DNA from: Hyphomicrobiales bacterium
GTDB taxonomy: Bacteria > Pseudomonadota > Alphaproteobacteria > Rhizobiales > Rhizobiaceae
NCBI GenBank assembly: GCA_900468625.1
Contig: UBUL01000035.1
Location: 1-58,629 of the forward strand
DNA: 58,629 nt
Direction: 5' to 3'
Shown here: piece by piece, positions 27,262 to 36,256 of the stretch
Numbering within the stretch: position 1 is the stretch's first letter
How the letters are laid out: each line of letters starts with the position of its first letter
Position numbers and translations under genes: made by a program
Notes under the pieces: model-generated
The model's input: the letters and a program-made list of their open reading frames with translations, nothing else
Told to the model about the DNA's origin: nothing
The model's database searches: none

Positions 27262-27281
27262 CGCAAAGCACTATCTTTGCG
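27262..27281 (+). promoter_or_regulatory. Candidate operator for vapBC-integrase
   Basis: CGCAAAG-CACTAT-CTTTGCG is a perfect 7-base inverted repeat 29 bases before the vapB start. VapB-type antitoxins usually bind such palindromes to repress their own operon. Confidence 0.4.
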
Positions 27282-27310
27282 CCATGATATCCGGGCCAGG
27301 AGTGCTCAAC

Positions 27311-27568
27311 ATGTCCGAACCGCAGCTTTCCATCCGCAGCTCCAAGGCACGCGATCTGGCGCACGCGCTGGCCAGACGTACCGGCCAACCAATCAACAAG
27401 CTCGTCGAGATCGCGCTCGAGCACTACGACCAAGAACTGCGGCAAAAGCCAACACAGACGCCAGCCGACACGCTTTGGGAGTTAATGGCGGAGGGCCGAC
27501 GGTCCGTGCCACCCGGCACCACCTCCGCCCACGATGATCTCTACGACGAAAATGGCTTGCCGAAATGA
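27311..27568 (+). CDS. vapB: VapB-type antitoxin (Rv0623-like)
   Basis: An 85-residue antitoxin from ATG 27311 (MSEPQLSIRSSKARDLAHAL), with AGGAG 8 bases upstream. The first 45 residues (ARDLAHALARRTGQPINKLVEIALEHY) match the Rv0623-like PSK-type DNA-binding domain, and the acidic, Pro-rich tail (PPGTTSAHDDLYDENGLPK) is the toxin-binding end. It overlaps vapC by ATGA. A longer frame from 27284 lacks support. Confidence 0.85.
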   Translation: MSEPQLSIRSSKARDLAHALARRTGQPINKLVEIALEHYDQELRQKPTQTPADTLWELMAEGRRSVPPGTTSAHDDLYDENGLPK

Positions 27569-27969
27569 TCGCCGTCGATACGTCGGTGATTGTGGCCACT
27601 TCACTGGGAGAGCCCGAAGCTGAACGGTTTCATGCGCTCGTCACCCGTCAGGAAGTCGTCATTGGCTGGCCGACCTTGCTTGAGGCACGAATGGTGCTCA
27701 CCGGCAAGAGCTTTCCCAACGCTGCAACCATCATTTCACAGCTCGTGGCGCTGCCAAATGTGACCGCGGTGGCCTTTGGCGAGCGGCATTATTATGCCGC
27801 CGAGAAGGCCTTCGACCTGTTTGGTAAAGGTCGCCATCCGGCCAGCCTGAACATAGGCGACTGCTTCTCCTATGCCGTTGCCGCGGTTGCCAAGGCCCCT
27901 CTCCTCTTCAAGGGAAATGATTTCGGGCAGACAGACGTAAAGTGCCATCCCGCATCGGCTACGCAATGA
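27565..27969 (+). CDS. vapC: VapC-type PIN-domain toxin
   Basis: A 134-residue PIN-domain ribonuclease. The acidic catalytic residues are all present: D5 (MIAVDTS), E40 (TLLEARM), D99 (NIGDCFSYA) and D119 (KGNDFGQTD). Such toxins cut tRNA or rRNA when VapB is lost. Its stop overlaps the integrase start (ATGA), so toxin and recombinase are translated from one message, an unusual arrangement. Confidence 0.9.
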   Translation: MIAVDTSVIVATSLGEPEAERFHALVTRQEVVIGWPTLLEARMVLTGKSFPNAATIISQLVALPNVTAVAFGERHYYAAEKAFDLFGKGRHPASLNIGDCFSYAVAAVAKAPLLFKGNDFGQTDVKCHPASATQ

Positions 27970-29141
27970 CAAGCAAAGTTGTCGTCCAGCCCTCCCCCGC
28001 TGATCCAGTGCTCAACCGCGCCGAAGAACTCGATGCGCTCGACGCCATCCTGCCAATCGACCGCCGCGACCAACTGGCGACGCTGCTGACGGACGAGGAT
28101 GTCGCCACCCTCAAGTATCTCGCCAAGGAAGGAATGGGCGCCAATACGCTGCGCGCGCTTGCCTCCGATCTCGGCTATCTCGAAGCCTGGTGCGAGCTTG
28201 CCACCGGCAGCGCCCTCCCCTGGCCGGCGCCGGAGAGCCTGCTCCTGAAATTTGTCGCCCACCATCTCTGGGATCCTGTCGAACGCGCCGAGGATTCTTC
28301 CCACGGCATACCGGCCGAGGTCGAGATCGGATTGCGGGCAAAGGGTCTGCTGCGTGTCGAGGGCCCGCACGCGCCAGATACCGTCCGCAGGCGGCTGACG
28401 TCCTGGTCGATCCTCACCCGCTGGCGCGGTTTGAGCGGATCGTTTTCCGCCCCTTCCCTAAAAGCCGCACTCAGGCTCGCGGTGCGGGCCAGCGCTCGGC
28501 CAAGGCGACGCAAGAGCAAAAAGGCGGTCACCGGCGATGTCTTGGCAAAACTGCTGGCCACCTGCGACGGTGAACGCCTGGTCGATCTTCGCGATCGCGC
28601 CCTGTTGCTGACCGCCTTTGCCTCCGGCGGCCGGCGGCGCTCCGAGGTCGCCGACCTGCGGGTCGAGGATCTGGTCGATGAAGAACCAGTCCATGATGAT
28701 CCAAGAAACCCCACCTCCCCTCTCCTGTCGTGTCTCACCGTTCATCTCGATCGAACCAAGACGACGACAGCTGAAGATCAGGCGCATGTCGTTCTGATTG
28801 GCCGGCCGGTTGTCGCGCTGAAGCGCTGGATAGAAGAAGCAAGGATCGAGAGCGGACCGCTCTTCCGGCGGATCGACCAGTGGGGCAATATCGACCGGCG
28901 AGCGCTGACGCCGCAGTCGGTCAATCTGATTTTGAAGAGCCGGTGCAAGCTGGCTGGGTTGGATGCCGAGATGTTTTCCGCGCATGGGCTGCGGTCCGGC
29001 TATCTGACGGAAGCCGCCAATCGTGGCATACCGCTACAGGAGGCGATGCAGCAATCCCTACATAAGTCAGTGACGCAGGCCGCGAGCTACTACAACAATG
29101 CCGAGCGAAAGAACGGACGCGCGGCTCGGCTCATTCTGTGA
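27966..29141 (+). CDS. Site-specific tyrosine recombinase/integrase
   Basis: A 391-residue recombinase from ATG 27966, overlapping the vapC stop. An N-terminal SAM-like DNA-binding part is followed by a catalytic domain with Arg near 225 (SGGRRRSEVADL), H340-x-x-R343 (AHGLRSGY), a late His near 366 (SLHKSV) and Tyr 375/376 (ASYYNN). The family includes plasmid resolution and island integrases of rhizobia. No attachment-site repeat was recognised near its ends. Coupling to vapBC suggests a maintenance module in which recombination and addiction act together. Confidence 0.85.
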   Translation: MTSKVVVQPSPADPVLNRAEELDALDAILPIDRRDQLATLLTDEDVATLKYLAKEGMGANTLRALASDLGYLEAWCELATGSALPWPAPESLLLKFVAHHLWDPVERAEDSSHGIPAEVEIGLRAKGLLRVEGPHAPDTVRRRLTSWSILTRWRGLSGSFSAPSLKAALRLAVRASARPRRRKSKKAVTGDVLAKLLATCDGERLVDLRDRALLLTAFASGGRRRSEVADLRVEDLVDEEPVHDDPRNPTSPLLSCLTVHLDRTKTTTAEDQAHVVLIGRPVVALKRWIEEARIESGPLFRRIDQWGNIDRRALTPQSVNLILKSRCKLAGLDAEMFSAHGLRSGYLTEAANRGIPLQEAMQQSLHKSVTQAASYYNNAERKNGRAARLIL

Positions 29142-29377
29142 ACTATGACATTCGCGCTCTCCAGCTCTGCCAAGGCATCGCCGTATCAATCATCCGCTTG
29201 TAAAGAAGGGCCGACTAGCGTCGATTTTAGTGCCGCCACAATAAACACCTGTTGGCCGTCACGACTATTTTTGGTTCGCTGGGCAATAACGCCAAAAATG
29301 TCTGTGGCGGCTGCATGCTCCTAATTTTGGATTCATGAAGTCGTCCTAAGAAGACCTGCTAATCGGGAGAATTTAAG

Positions 29378-29791
29378 ATGCAGAATATCACGAACATCTT
29401 ACGAGCGGTTGTTTTTACGGCAGCCATTGCCTCGACTTCTACGGCTTGGGCCTCAGGCTTTGAGAACATCATCGTCTCGAACAGCAAGGATGCCGATGCG
29501 ACAGAGACGACGCTTCCGGCGAACAGTGCCGCCATTTATCTGTCGGCGGACGTTGCAGAGGACATTCAGTCAGGCTCAAAGATCACCGTTTCGTGGATCG
29601 CTGTTGATACCAACGGTGTGGCACCAGCGAATTATAAAATAGACGAATCCAGTTTCGATATCGGCTCGCTGGAAAACCGCGTTGATGCGTCACTTAGCAA
29701 ACCGAACGCAGGTTTCCCCGTCGGCAAATACCAGGCGGTCCTATCTGTGGACGGCAAGGTGCTGAAAACCGTCGACTTTTCCATCAAGTAG
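29378..29791 (+). CDS. Hypothetical exported protein with Ig-like character
   Basis: A 137-residue protein with a signal peptide (AVVFTAAIASTSTAWA, cut near AWA-SG) and then a beta-rich domain of alternating strands (ITVSWIAVDTNG, YQAVLSVDGKVLKTVDFSIK). The C-terminus resembles a small Ig-like or YtkA-like beta sandwich. GGGAG lies 9 bases before the ATG. Function unknown; likely periplasmic. Confidence 0.7.
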   Translation: MQNITNILRAVVFTAAIASTSTAWASGFENIIVSNSKDADATETTLPANSAAIYLSADVAEDIQSGSKITVSWIAVDTNGVAPANYKIDESSFDIGSLENRVDASLSKPNAGFPVGKYQAVLSVDGKVLKTVDFSIK

Positions 29792-29883
29792 GCCCGTCCG
29801 GATACCGAGCAGGCCATAACGGACATTTCCAGGTGAAGTTCGCGTGAACACCGCGGTAATGTCCCGTTCATTCCCGAGGTGCC

Positions 29884-30217
29884 ATGCGAAGCTGGTTTCA
29901 ATGTTCTAGGTGTCGAGGCGTCGCCTTGTTGGACGATGGGCGAAAGCGTGATGCCCTGACAGAATGGCTGGCGACAGACCTCCCCGGGCGCTTCGAAAAT
30001 CGGGGGGGGGGGGGTCACAGTGAATGAACCGATCGCCTTGGCATGGAGCAATCTTATGGGCCTTGCAAAGCGCAGTGGTCGAGGGCTTTCATCTATGGAC
30101 GGTTTGATTGCCGCCACCGCGATTGTCCATGACCTCACAATCGCGACCCGCAACGTCGAGGATTTTGAGGGATTTGGAATGGCTTACCGGCACCATCGAT
30201 CTACGGCATTGCGATAG
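29884..30217 (+). pseudogene. PIN-domain (FitB/VapC-like) toxin remnant with a G13 tract
   Basis: The frame from 29884 reads VALLDDGRKRDALTEWLATD and FENR, the middle of FitB-like toxins, then runs into 13 G residues (30002-30014) and stops. The second half (VNEPIALAW, LSSMDGLIAATAIVHDLTIATRN, EDFEGF) sits in another frame and would be joined if the tract had 12 G. The N-terminal catalytic Asp segment and the first half of the protein are missing, so it is decayed even if the frame is restored. The end overlaps the convergent methylesterase gene. Confidence 0.65.
30002..30014. repeat. Homopolymer tract, 13 G
   Basis: Thirteen consecutive G lie within the PIN-toxin remnant. Such a long poly-G tract is rare in rhizobial coding DNA and prone to slippage and to base-calling error. 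Confidence 0.9.
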
Positions 30218-31178
30218 CCTTAAGCAGGACGTCGGCATAGGTTCGGCTGTCGTTCAATCGCTTTTCATACAAGGCAGCCGCCGCATCTCTGCCGGACCTG
30301 CGCGCATCCTCGGCCATCTTTTGGGTAAGGACGATCCGCTCTTCCATGATCCTCAGCGCCACGCGAACCGCCTCGTCCACCGAGCCCTCCTGTTCACTCG
30401 CGAGGGCTTCGGCGGTGTAGGCGTGGCCGACCTGGCACCGGAACCGCAGTGGCGAGCCTTGTTTGATTTGTGAAAGGACACCCCCACATGCCGGGCATGT
30501 GAGCGCAACCGGATCGGCGAGCCGTGCGGTCGTCTCGGCATCCGCTCGCCTGCCCAAAGCGATTGCGACCTCGCTCCTGATATTTTCCGGAATTTCGACA
30601 GCAGGACCTGCTTCTTCACTGCAGAGCTTCACCAAAAGCTCCGCCATATTCGACAACGGGGCGCGATAATCGACATCGCTGGCTTGAAGCGCTCCCATCG
30701 GCATATCCGGAGCGAACGCATCCGCAGGTGTTTGCACCACGGTGATCCCACCGCATCGTTTGACATCCGCGAGCCCGGCCGCCCCGTCATTGAGCATGCC
30801 CGTCAGCACCACCGCAATCGCTCGTGGTCCGAAGGAGACGCCGACGGAGCGAAAAAGTGGATCCAGTGCCGGACGGGCCATATTCTCGCGCGGTCCCCGG
30901 CCTAATCTCATCCGATCGCCCATCACCAGGAGGTGGTGGTCGGCGGGAGCGACATAGGCGTGACCCGGCCGCAGAACCTCCCCATCTACCGCTGTCTGGA
31001 TGGAAATCGCTGACTGGGCGTTAAAAATCTCGCCCAGCAGGTTGTTACCCTTAGCGCCGACATGAATAACGATAAACATCGATGCAGCAAGGTCGCCCGG
31101 CAGCCCCTGACAGAGCTGCCTGACCGCGTCCACAGCCCCTAATGATCCTCCGATTGCAATGATGTCGCGGCGGTTCAT
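30201..31178 (-). CDS. CheB-like methylesterase (chemoreceptor glutamate methylesterase domain), no receiver domain
   Basis: A 325-residue protein from ATG 31178, preceded by GGAGATAAC. The CheB methylesterase domain covers about residues 1-185, with the catalytic Ser in IGGSLGAVDA (S12), His in IVIHVGAKGN and Asp in VLTGMLNDGAAG. No N-terminal receiver domain is present. The C-terminal part has a CPACGG zinc-knuckle-like motif with a second Cys in FRCQVGHAYT and a helical tail. It is divergent from the CheB-CheR kinase gene 190 bases away. It may deamidate or demethylate receptors or other proteins in a stress-type pathway rather than chemotaxis. Confidence 0.85.
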   Translation of the reverse strand: MNRRDIIAIGGSLGAVDAVRQLCQGLPGDLAASMFIVIHVGAKGNNLLGEIFNAQSAISIQTAVDGEVLRPGHAYVAPADHHLLVMGDRMRLGRGPRENMARPALDPLFRSVGVSFGPRAIAVVLTGMLNDGAAGLADVKRCGGITVVQTPADAFAPDMPMGALQASDVDYRAPLSNMAELLVKLCSEEAGPAVEIPENIRSEVAIALGRRADAETTARLADPVALTCPACGGVLSQIKQGSPLRFRCQVGHAYTAEALASEQEGSVDEAVRVALRIMEERIVLTQKMAEDARRSGRDAAAALYEKRLNDSRTYADVLLKAIAMP

Positions 31179-31367
31179 GTTATCTCCTGCGCCTCCCGAA
31201 CATCTCAGAAACCTTTTTGTTCGATCGGACGGGCTCCACGGCGTTAAGACAAGCGGCCCAGCTCTACCATTAGAACGATTGCCCGGACGCGGAACTAAAA
31301 TGTACAATGCGAACTCATGAACGGCTGCGCTTTCTGGGGCAATGGCCAGCAGATAGGGAGATATGTC

Positions 31368-34300
31368 ATGGCGTCAGATTCCGATCCGTCGATCGTAGGG
31401 GTCGGTGCATCAGCCGGTGGTGTCAAAGCCCTTCAAAGCTTCTTCGAGGCACTGCCGGACGAGCCGAACGCGGCTTTTGTCGTCATCGTTCATCTTGATC
31501 CGGAGTCCAGAAGCCAGCTCGCCGACATTCTCGCCACGAGAACGCCGATGCCGGTGTCTCAGGTCAACGAGACAGCAAAGCTCGAAAACAACCATGTCTA
31601 TGTCATCGCGCCGAACAGCCGGCTTCTGATCTCCGATCACATAATTTCGGCAGTTCCTTTCGATGAGCCTCGTTTCCATCGCGCGCCGATCGACCTTTTC
31701 TTTCGATCGCTCTCTGACCAGCACGCCAATGGCCGCATTTATGGCGTCATCCTCACCGGGGCCGGCACCGATGGCGCCAACGGTGTTAAAGCACTCAAGG
31801 AGGCAGGGGGCATTATTCTCGTGCAGGATCCAAAAGAGGCGGAATACCCATCCATGCCGCGCAATGCGATCGATGCCGAAATCGCGGACTTCGTGCTTCC
31901 GATCCGAAGTCTGGCGCAACAGCTCACTGATCTTTTGAATGACGGTGAAAAGGGATCGGTTACCCCTGTACAGGATACGGACGAGGAGACGCTTCGACGC
32001 ATATTGGGCCACCTTCGCATCAGGATCGGCCATGATTTTTCCTTGTATAAGCGCGCGACCATCCTGCGTCGGATCGCGAGACGCATGCAGGTCACGCGAC
32101 AAGACAGCCTTTCGGATTACTATGCCTACCTGCGAGAGAACCCCGAAGAGGCTCAATCTCTTTTTGCCGACTTTCTGATCTCGGTTACTACGTTCTTTCG
32201 CGATCCACACGCCTTCAATCTTCTCGCCAGCGACGTCATATCCGTGCTTTTCGAAGGAAAGGACGCAGCAGGCAGCATCCGAGTCTGGGTGCCAGGCTGC
32301 GCGACGGGCGAAGAAGCCTACACGCTCGCCATCTTATTGCTCGAAGAAGCGGCTCGTCGGGATCTGAGGCCAGAACTTCAAGTTTTCGGTACTGATCTGG
32401 ACGTCAGGGCTCTGGCCGTCGCCCGGGAAGGCCGGTTTCCCGCGACGATCGAAGCGGACATTTCCGATGAACGGCTTCGCCGGTTCTTTTTGCGCGAAGG
32501 AGAGCATTATCGTGTCCGACGAGAGCTTCGTGACGTAGTGCTGTTTTCCAATCACAGCCTTCTGCGCGATCCGCCTTTCTCGCGGGTAGACATGATCTCG
32601 TGTCGTAATCTTCTTATCTATCTCGATCGGGAATTGCAGCAGCAAGTCTGCAATACCTTTCATTACGCGCTTAATCCAGGTGGTTTCCTTTTCCTGGGGG
32701 CCTCAGAAAGCGCCGATCAGCCAGCCGGCCTCTTCAGGGCCATAGACCGTGATGCAAGAATCTATCGCTCGACAGGCAATCCGGCGGAAAAGCGATCCGC
32801 GCTACCGATGCTGCTTGGCCCCCGCCAGGCAGCAGAGGGCGGACCAGCAGTTCCCCGCCCCTCCTCGCCAGGCGCGAACATCGGCGATGCCGCTTTGCAT
32901 CGGCAGATGCTGGAGAAGATCGCCCCCCAAGCATGCTGGTAGACGAACATTTTCGAGCCGTTCACCTTTCGGAAAATGCGGGCCGGTTCCTCCAGTATTC
33001 CGCCGGATCGGTGAGCATGGAAGCGACCGAAATGGTCCGAGAAGCGCTTCGTTTCGATCTCAGGACAGCCCTTCACCGCGCCTTTGAGCGTGGCGAAGCG
33101 ACACTCAGCATGGCGCTGCCGGTTCAGCTCGACGGCTCAAAGCGTAGCGTTTACTTGCAAGTGAAGCCCGTGCTTCAGGACAATGATCCGGCGCGCTATG
33201 CGCTCGTCATGTTCATCGAGGGTGAGGCGCTGGACGAAGACTCGCTCCCAGGTGGCGCTCGGTTTGATCGGGGAAGCGAAGGAGAGACCGTCAAACAGCT
33301 CCAAGAGGAGCTTCAGCTGGCTCATAGCCGTCTTCGTGCAACACGCGAGGAGTCCGAGGCGACGAACGAGGAGCTACGCGCTGCCAACGAAGAACTCCAA
33401 TCGATTAACGAGGAGTATCGATCCACTTCCGAGGAACTGGAGACGAGCAAGGAAGAACTGCAATCCATCAACGAGGAACTCGAGACCGTCAACAATGAGC
33501 TAAAGCTCAAGCTGGAAAGCATCTCGCGCGCCCATAGCGATCTGCAAAACCTCATGGCAGCAACCGATTTCGGCACCCTGTTTCTCGATCCATACCTGCG
33601 CATCAAGCGCTTCACGCCTCGCCTGACGGAATTGTTCAACGTTACCGCAAGCGACGAAGGCCGTCCGATCACCGATTTCACTCACCAGCTCCGTTATGAC
33701 GGATTGGCTGATCACGCCCGCGCTGTTTTGAAAGACCTGGCACCAATCGAGCACGAAGTCCAAAGCCTCGACGGTGGATGGTTTCTTGTCCGCCTCCGGC
33801 CATACCGCACTGTTGATGACAAGATCGATGGGGTCGTGGCGACCTTCGTCGATATTAGCGAACGCCGCCGGGCGGAGGAGGCCTTACGCGAAAGCGAGGA
33901 ACAGCTCAGGCAGGAAACACTGTTGGTTGAACTCTCTCGTTCCCCGATTTTCGTCTGGGATTTCGATGGCGGCATCATTCAGTGGAACCGCGGGAGCGAG
34001 GAGCTCTATGGTTACTCGCGGCAGGAAGCGATCGGAAAGAGAAAGGAGACGCTGCTCAGGACGTCCGTTCCGGGCGGCACGTTCGATGAACTCCAGCAGT
34101 CGCTGCTGCAACAAAAGAGCTGGAGCGGCGAATTACTGCATCGAACAAAGGACGGGCGGCTTCTGACGGTGGAAACCCAAATCGAGCTGGCTTTGATGAG
34201 CGGTCGACGTCTGGTTCTGGAAAGCACGCGAGACGTAACGGATCAAAAGAAATGGGAACGTCGAAGCAAATTGCTAATCAGCGAACTCAGCCATCGGGTG

Positions 34301-34867
34301 AGCAACACATTGGCTGTTGTTCAGTCCATTGCACGGCAAACGTTGCGGACAGCAGGCTCCGAGAAACGATTTCTGGAACTGTTCGAGGGCCGTCTGGACG
34401 CCCTGGCACGCGCCCATAGCCTGTTGGTCGAAGCTCGGTGGGAAGGGGCCGAATTTGCCGCTCTCGTTCGTAGCCAGCTCGGGGCCTATCTGACGGATGA
34501 TCCGCGGCGCCTCGTCTTCGAAGGAGATGCAGTGATGATTCCTCCAGACTTCGCGACGCCCTTTGGCCTTGTCCTTCACGAGCTTGCGACGAACGCAGCA
34601 AAATATGGCGCACTGTCAGCTGGAACAGGACAAGTGCTGCTGAGTTGGGGGGTCCAACGCGAGAGCAGTCATCGCCGCTTCATGGTTAGATGGCGGGAAA
34701 CGGGAGGTCCACCGGTGGTCGAGCCTGAAAGAGTAGGATTTGGAGGTACGCTCATCGAGCGTGGCTTGCCTGGCGCAGTCGTGCAGCGTGAATTCGCTCG
34801 CGAGGGACTTACCTGCACAATAGAGCTTGAGCTTCCGGAGGACCAGCACAATGGGGAACGAGGCTGA
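31368..34867 (+). pseudogene. CheB-CheR-PAS-HWE histidine kinase fusion, split by one frameshift
   Basis: From ATG 31368 (GGGAG 9 bases upstream) the first open part carries a CheB methylesterase (GVGASAGGVKAL, VIVHLDPES, LTGAGTDGANG) and a CheR methyltransferase (VPGCATGEEAYTLA as SAM site, FSNHSLLRDPPFS, ISCRNLLIYLD). It stops at 32942 just after LEKIAP. One more C in the C6 run at 32923-32928 restores PSMLVDEHFRAVHLSENAG and joins the second part. That part has a Glu-rich coiled coil with repeated EELxxxNEEL (near 33350-33500), two PAS domains and an HWE-type kinase (ELSHRVSNTLAVVQSIARQT, HELATNAAKYG). The full protein would be about 1166 residues. If real, two polypeptides could be made from 31368 and 32933. 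Confidence 0.8.
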
Positions 34868-35234
34868 GCACGCCCAGGATCTGCGGGGGATGCGGGTTCT
34901 CGTCGTCGACGATGAGTTCCTGATCGCAATAGCCATTGAACAAACCTTAACCGAGGCAGGCGCCGATATTGTAAGTGCCGCAACGTTGCCGGCCGCTCTG
35001 AAAATCGCGTCGGAAGAGCCGCTTTCAGCCGCTTTGCTGGATGTCGGCCTTGGCCGTCAGACGTCGGAAGGGATCGCGGACATATTGGCGGCGCGTGGGA
35101 TACCGTTCGTCTTCTACACCGGCCAGCCCTTGCCGGACAGCATGCGGGAGAAGCATCCAGCCGCCCAGGTGCTCATGAAGCCGATCCATCAGGACGCATT
35201 CGTTCGAGCGATAAGACAGTGCACCAGCGAATGA
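34851..35234 (+). CDS. Single-domain response regulator
   Basis: A 127-residue receiver domain from ATG 34851. The acidic pair is at 20-21 (VVDDEF), the phospho-acceptor is D64 (AALLDVGLG), a Thr follows in YTGQPL, and the Lys is in LMKPIHQ. No output domain. The start overlaps the end of the kinase gene by 17 bases, so this is the cognate receiver of the HWE kinase, as in rhizobial general-stress and light-sensing modules. Confidence 0.88.
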   Translation: MGNEAEHAQDLRGMRVLVVDDEFLIAIAIEQTLTEAGADIVSAATLPAALKIASEEPLSAALLDVGLGRQTSEGIADILAARGIPFVFYTGQPLPDSMREKHPAAQVLMKPIHQDAFVRAIRQCTSE

Positions 35235-35468
35235 TTGCTGCCAGCAGTCGTGCCATCATTGCCCCCGATTGCAAGCCTGTGGCTCACATCCATTCAAAAT
35301 GGCCGAATTCACGAAGCTTCAGCCGTATGAGCCCGCTCAGATAACGTCCGTATGCCTGCTTCACCTTGAGTGAAGTTCGAACCAATCATTCAAGCGATCC
35401 GCTTGATCTGACAATGGCTGACCGCTAGGTTGGCGTCGCGTTCAAACTGCAAAGACATGAGGATTGTT

Positions 35469-35672
35469 ATGCCGACTGGCAAGGTTAAGTTTTTCAATGC
35501 TGACAAGGGCTTTGGTTTCATCACGCCTGAAGCCGGAGGACCGGACGTTTTCGTTCATGTCTCCGCCCTGCAATATGGCGATGTGCTGAGAGAAGGGCAG
35601 TCCGTTTCCTACGACATCGGCCAGGACCGAAAGACCGGCAAGTCAAAGGCGGAAAACGTCAGGCCACTTTGA
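35469..35672 (+). CDS. CspA-family cold-shock protein
   Basis: A 67-residue single-OB-fold nucleic-acid chaperone: GKVKFFNADKGFGFITPE (RNP1-type KGFGFI), VFVHVSAL (RNP2) and the SYDIGQDRKTGKSKAENV end. GAGG precedes ATG 35469. The 230-base leader before it probably carries a regulatory 5' UTR of the kind cold-shock messages have, and a perfect palindromic terminator follows at 35688-35711. It is monocistronic. Confidence 0.92.
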   Translation: MPTGKVKFFNADKGFGFITPEAGGPDVFVHVSALQYGDVLREGQSVSYDIGQDRKTGKSKAENVRPL

Positions 35673-35687
35673 TAGCAGTGGACACAC

Positions 35688-35711
35688 CGCTACCCGACAT
35701 GTCGGGTAGCG
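35688..35711 (+). terminator. Rho-independent terminator of the cold-shock gene
   Basis: CGCTACCCGACA and its exact complement TGTCGGGTAGCG form a 24-base perfect palindrome 16 bases after the stop, followed by TTTC. The T run is short, so termination may be partial. Confidence 0.6.
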
Positions 35712-36017
35712 TTTCTGCAGGCGTCAGCTGATCTGACCCGAAAATGCATCTTTCATCTGGGCGAGCGTCAGGCATCATCTGCGAACAGCCGCGGGACTGG
35801 TGAACAACCCGGCTGGATATGCGATCATGTCCGACATTCAACACGAGAAGTGCGGGAAGCCGGAAAGTTGAAGGCAGTGCTGCTCTCTTATCGGCATCGC
35901 ACCCGTCCGACCGGCGGTGCGGCATGCATCGGTATTGTCCGACCGCCGCTTCCGAAGACCTTTTACGCAGCATACGCAAGCTGACGCCGTCGCCGACGGC
36001 AGGTAAAGCCTGAAAAA
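35712..36017. other. Non-coding stretch between cspA and the candidate small RNA
   Basis: No gene is supported. Short open frames lack ribosome-binding sites and similarity. The stretch separates the cold-shock terminator from the hairpin array at 36018. Confidence 0.35.
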
Positions 36018-36220
36018 GAGAAGGATCCGGAGGGAAAGCCGGATCCTTCTCGCTTTGATCGGAGGTCAACCGATCTAAGTGAGCAGCTTCTCGGATTGGA
36101 GACGATCAGCTGCTGCTACCGACACGATGTGTCGGATACCGTTAAACTTCTGCTCAGGACGAGGAGCCATCATCCCATTTCGGAAGATCAAATCCGCTTC
36201 CCGAGCCTCGGTTCAAGTTC
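36018..36220 (-). ncRNA. Candidate small RNA, minus strand, with its own promoter and terminator
   Basis: Four stem-loops follow each other on the minus strand: CCGACAC/GTGTCGG (36120-36136), AGCAGC/GCTGCT (36082-36113), GATCGG/CCGATC (36057-36075), and a 13-bp stem GAGAAGGATCCGG paired across 36018-36030 and 36039-36051. The last is followed on the minus strand by CTTTTTC, a good intrinsic terminator. No coding gene on this strand needs that terminator. With the promoter-like element at 36228-36256 the transcript would be about 200 bases. Identity is unknown and expression unproven. Confidence 0.4.
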
Positions 36221-36227
36221 GGTAATA

Positions 36228-36256
36228 GATATACATACGTTTGGTATGTTTGACAA
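36228..36256 (-). promoter_or_regulatory. Promoter-like element with an internal palindrome
   Basis: Minus-strand TTGTCA (36256-36251), a 17-base spacer and TATATC (36233-36228) form a plausible -35/-10 pair. The spacer is filled by ACATAC-GTTTG-GTATGT (36233-36249), an inverted repeat well placed to bind a repressor. Confidence 0.35.
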
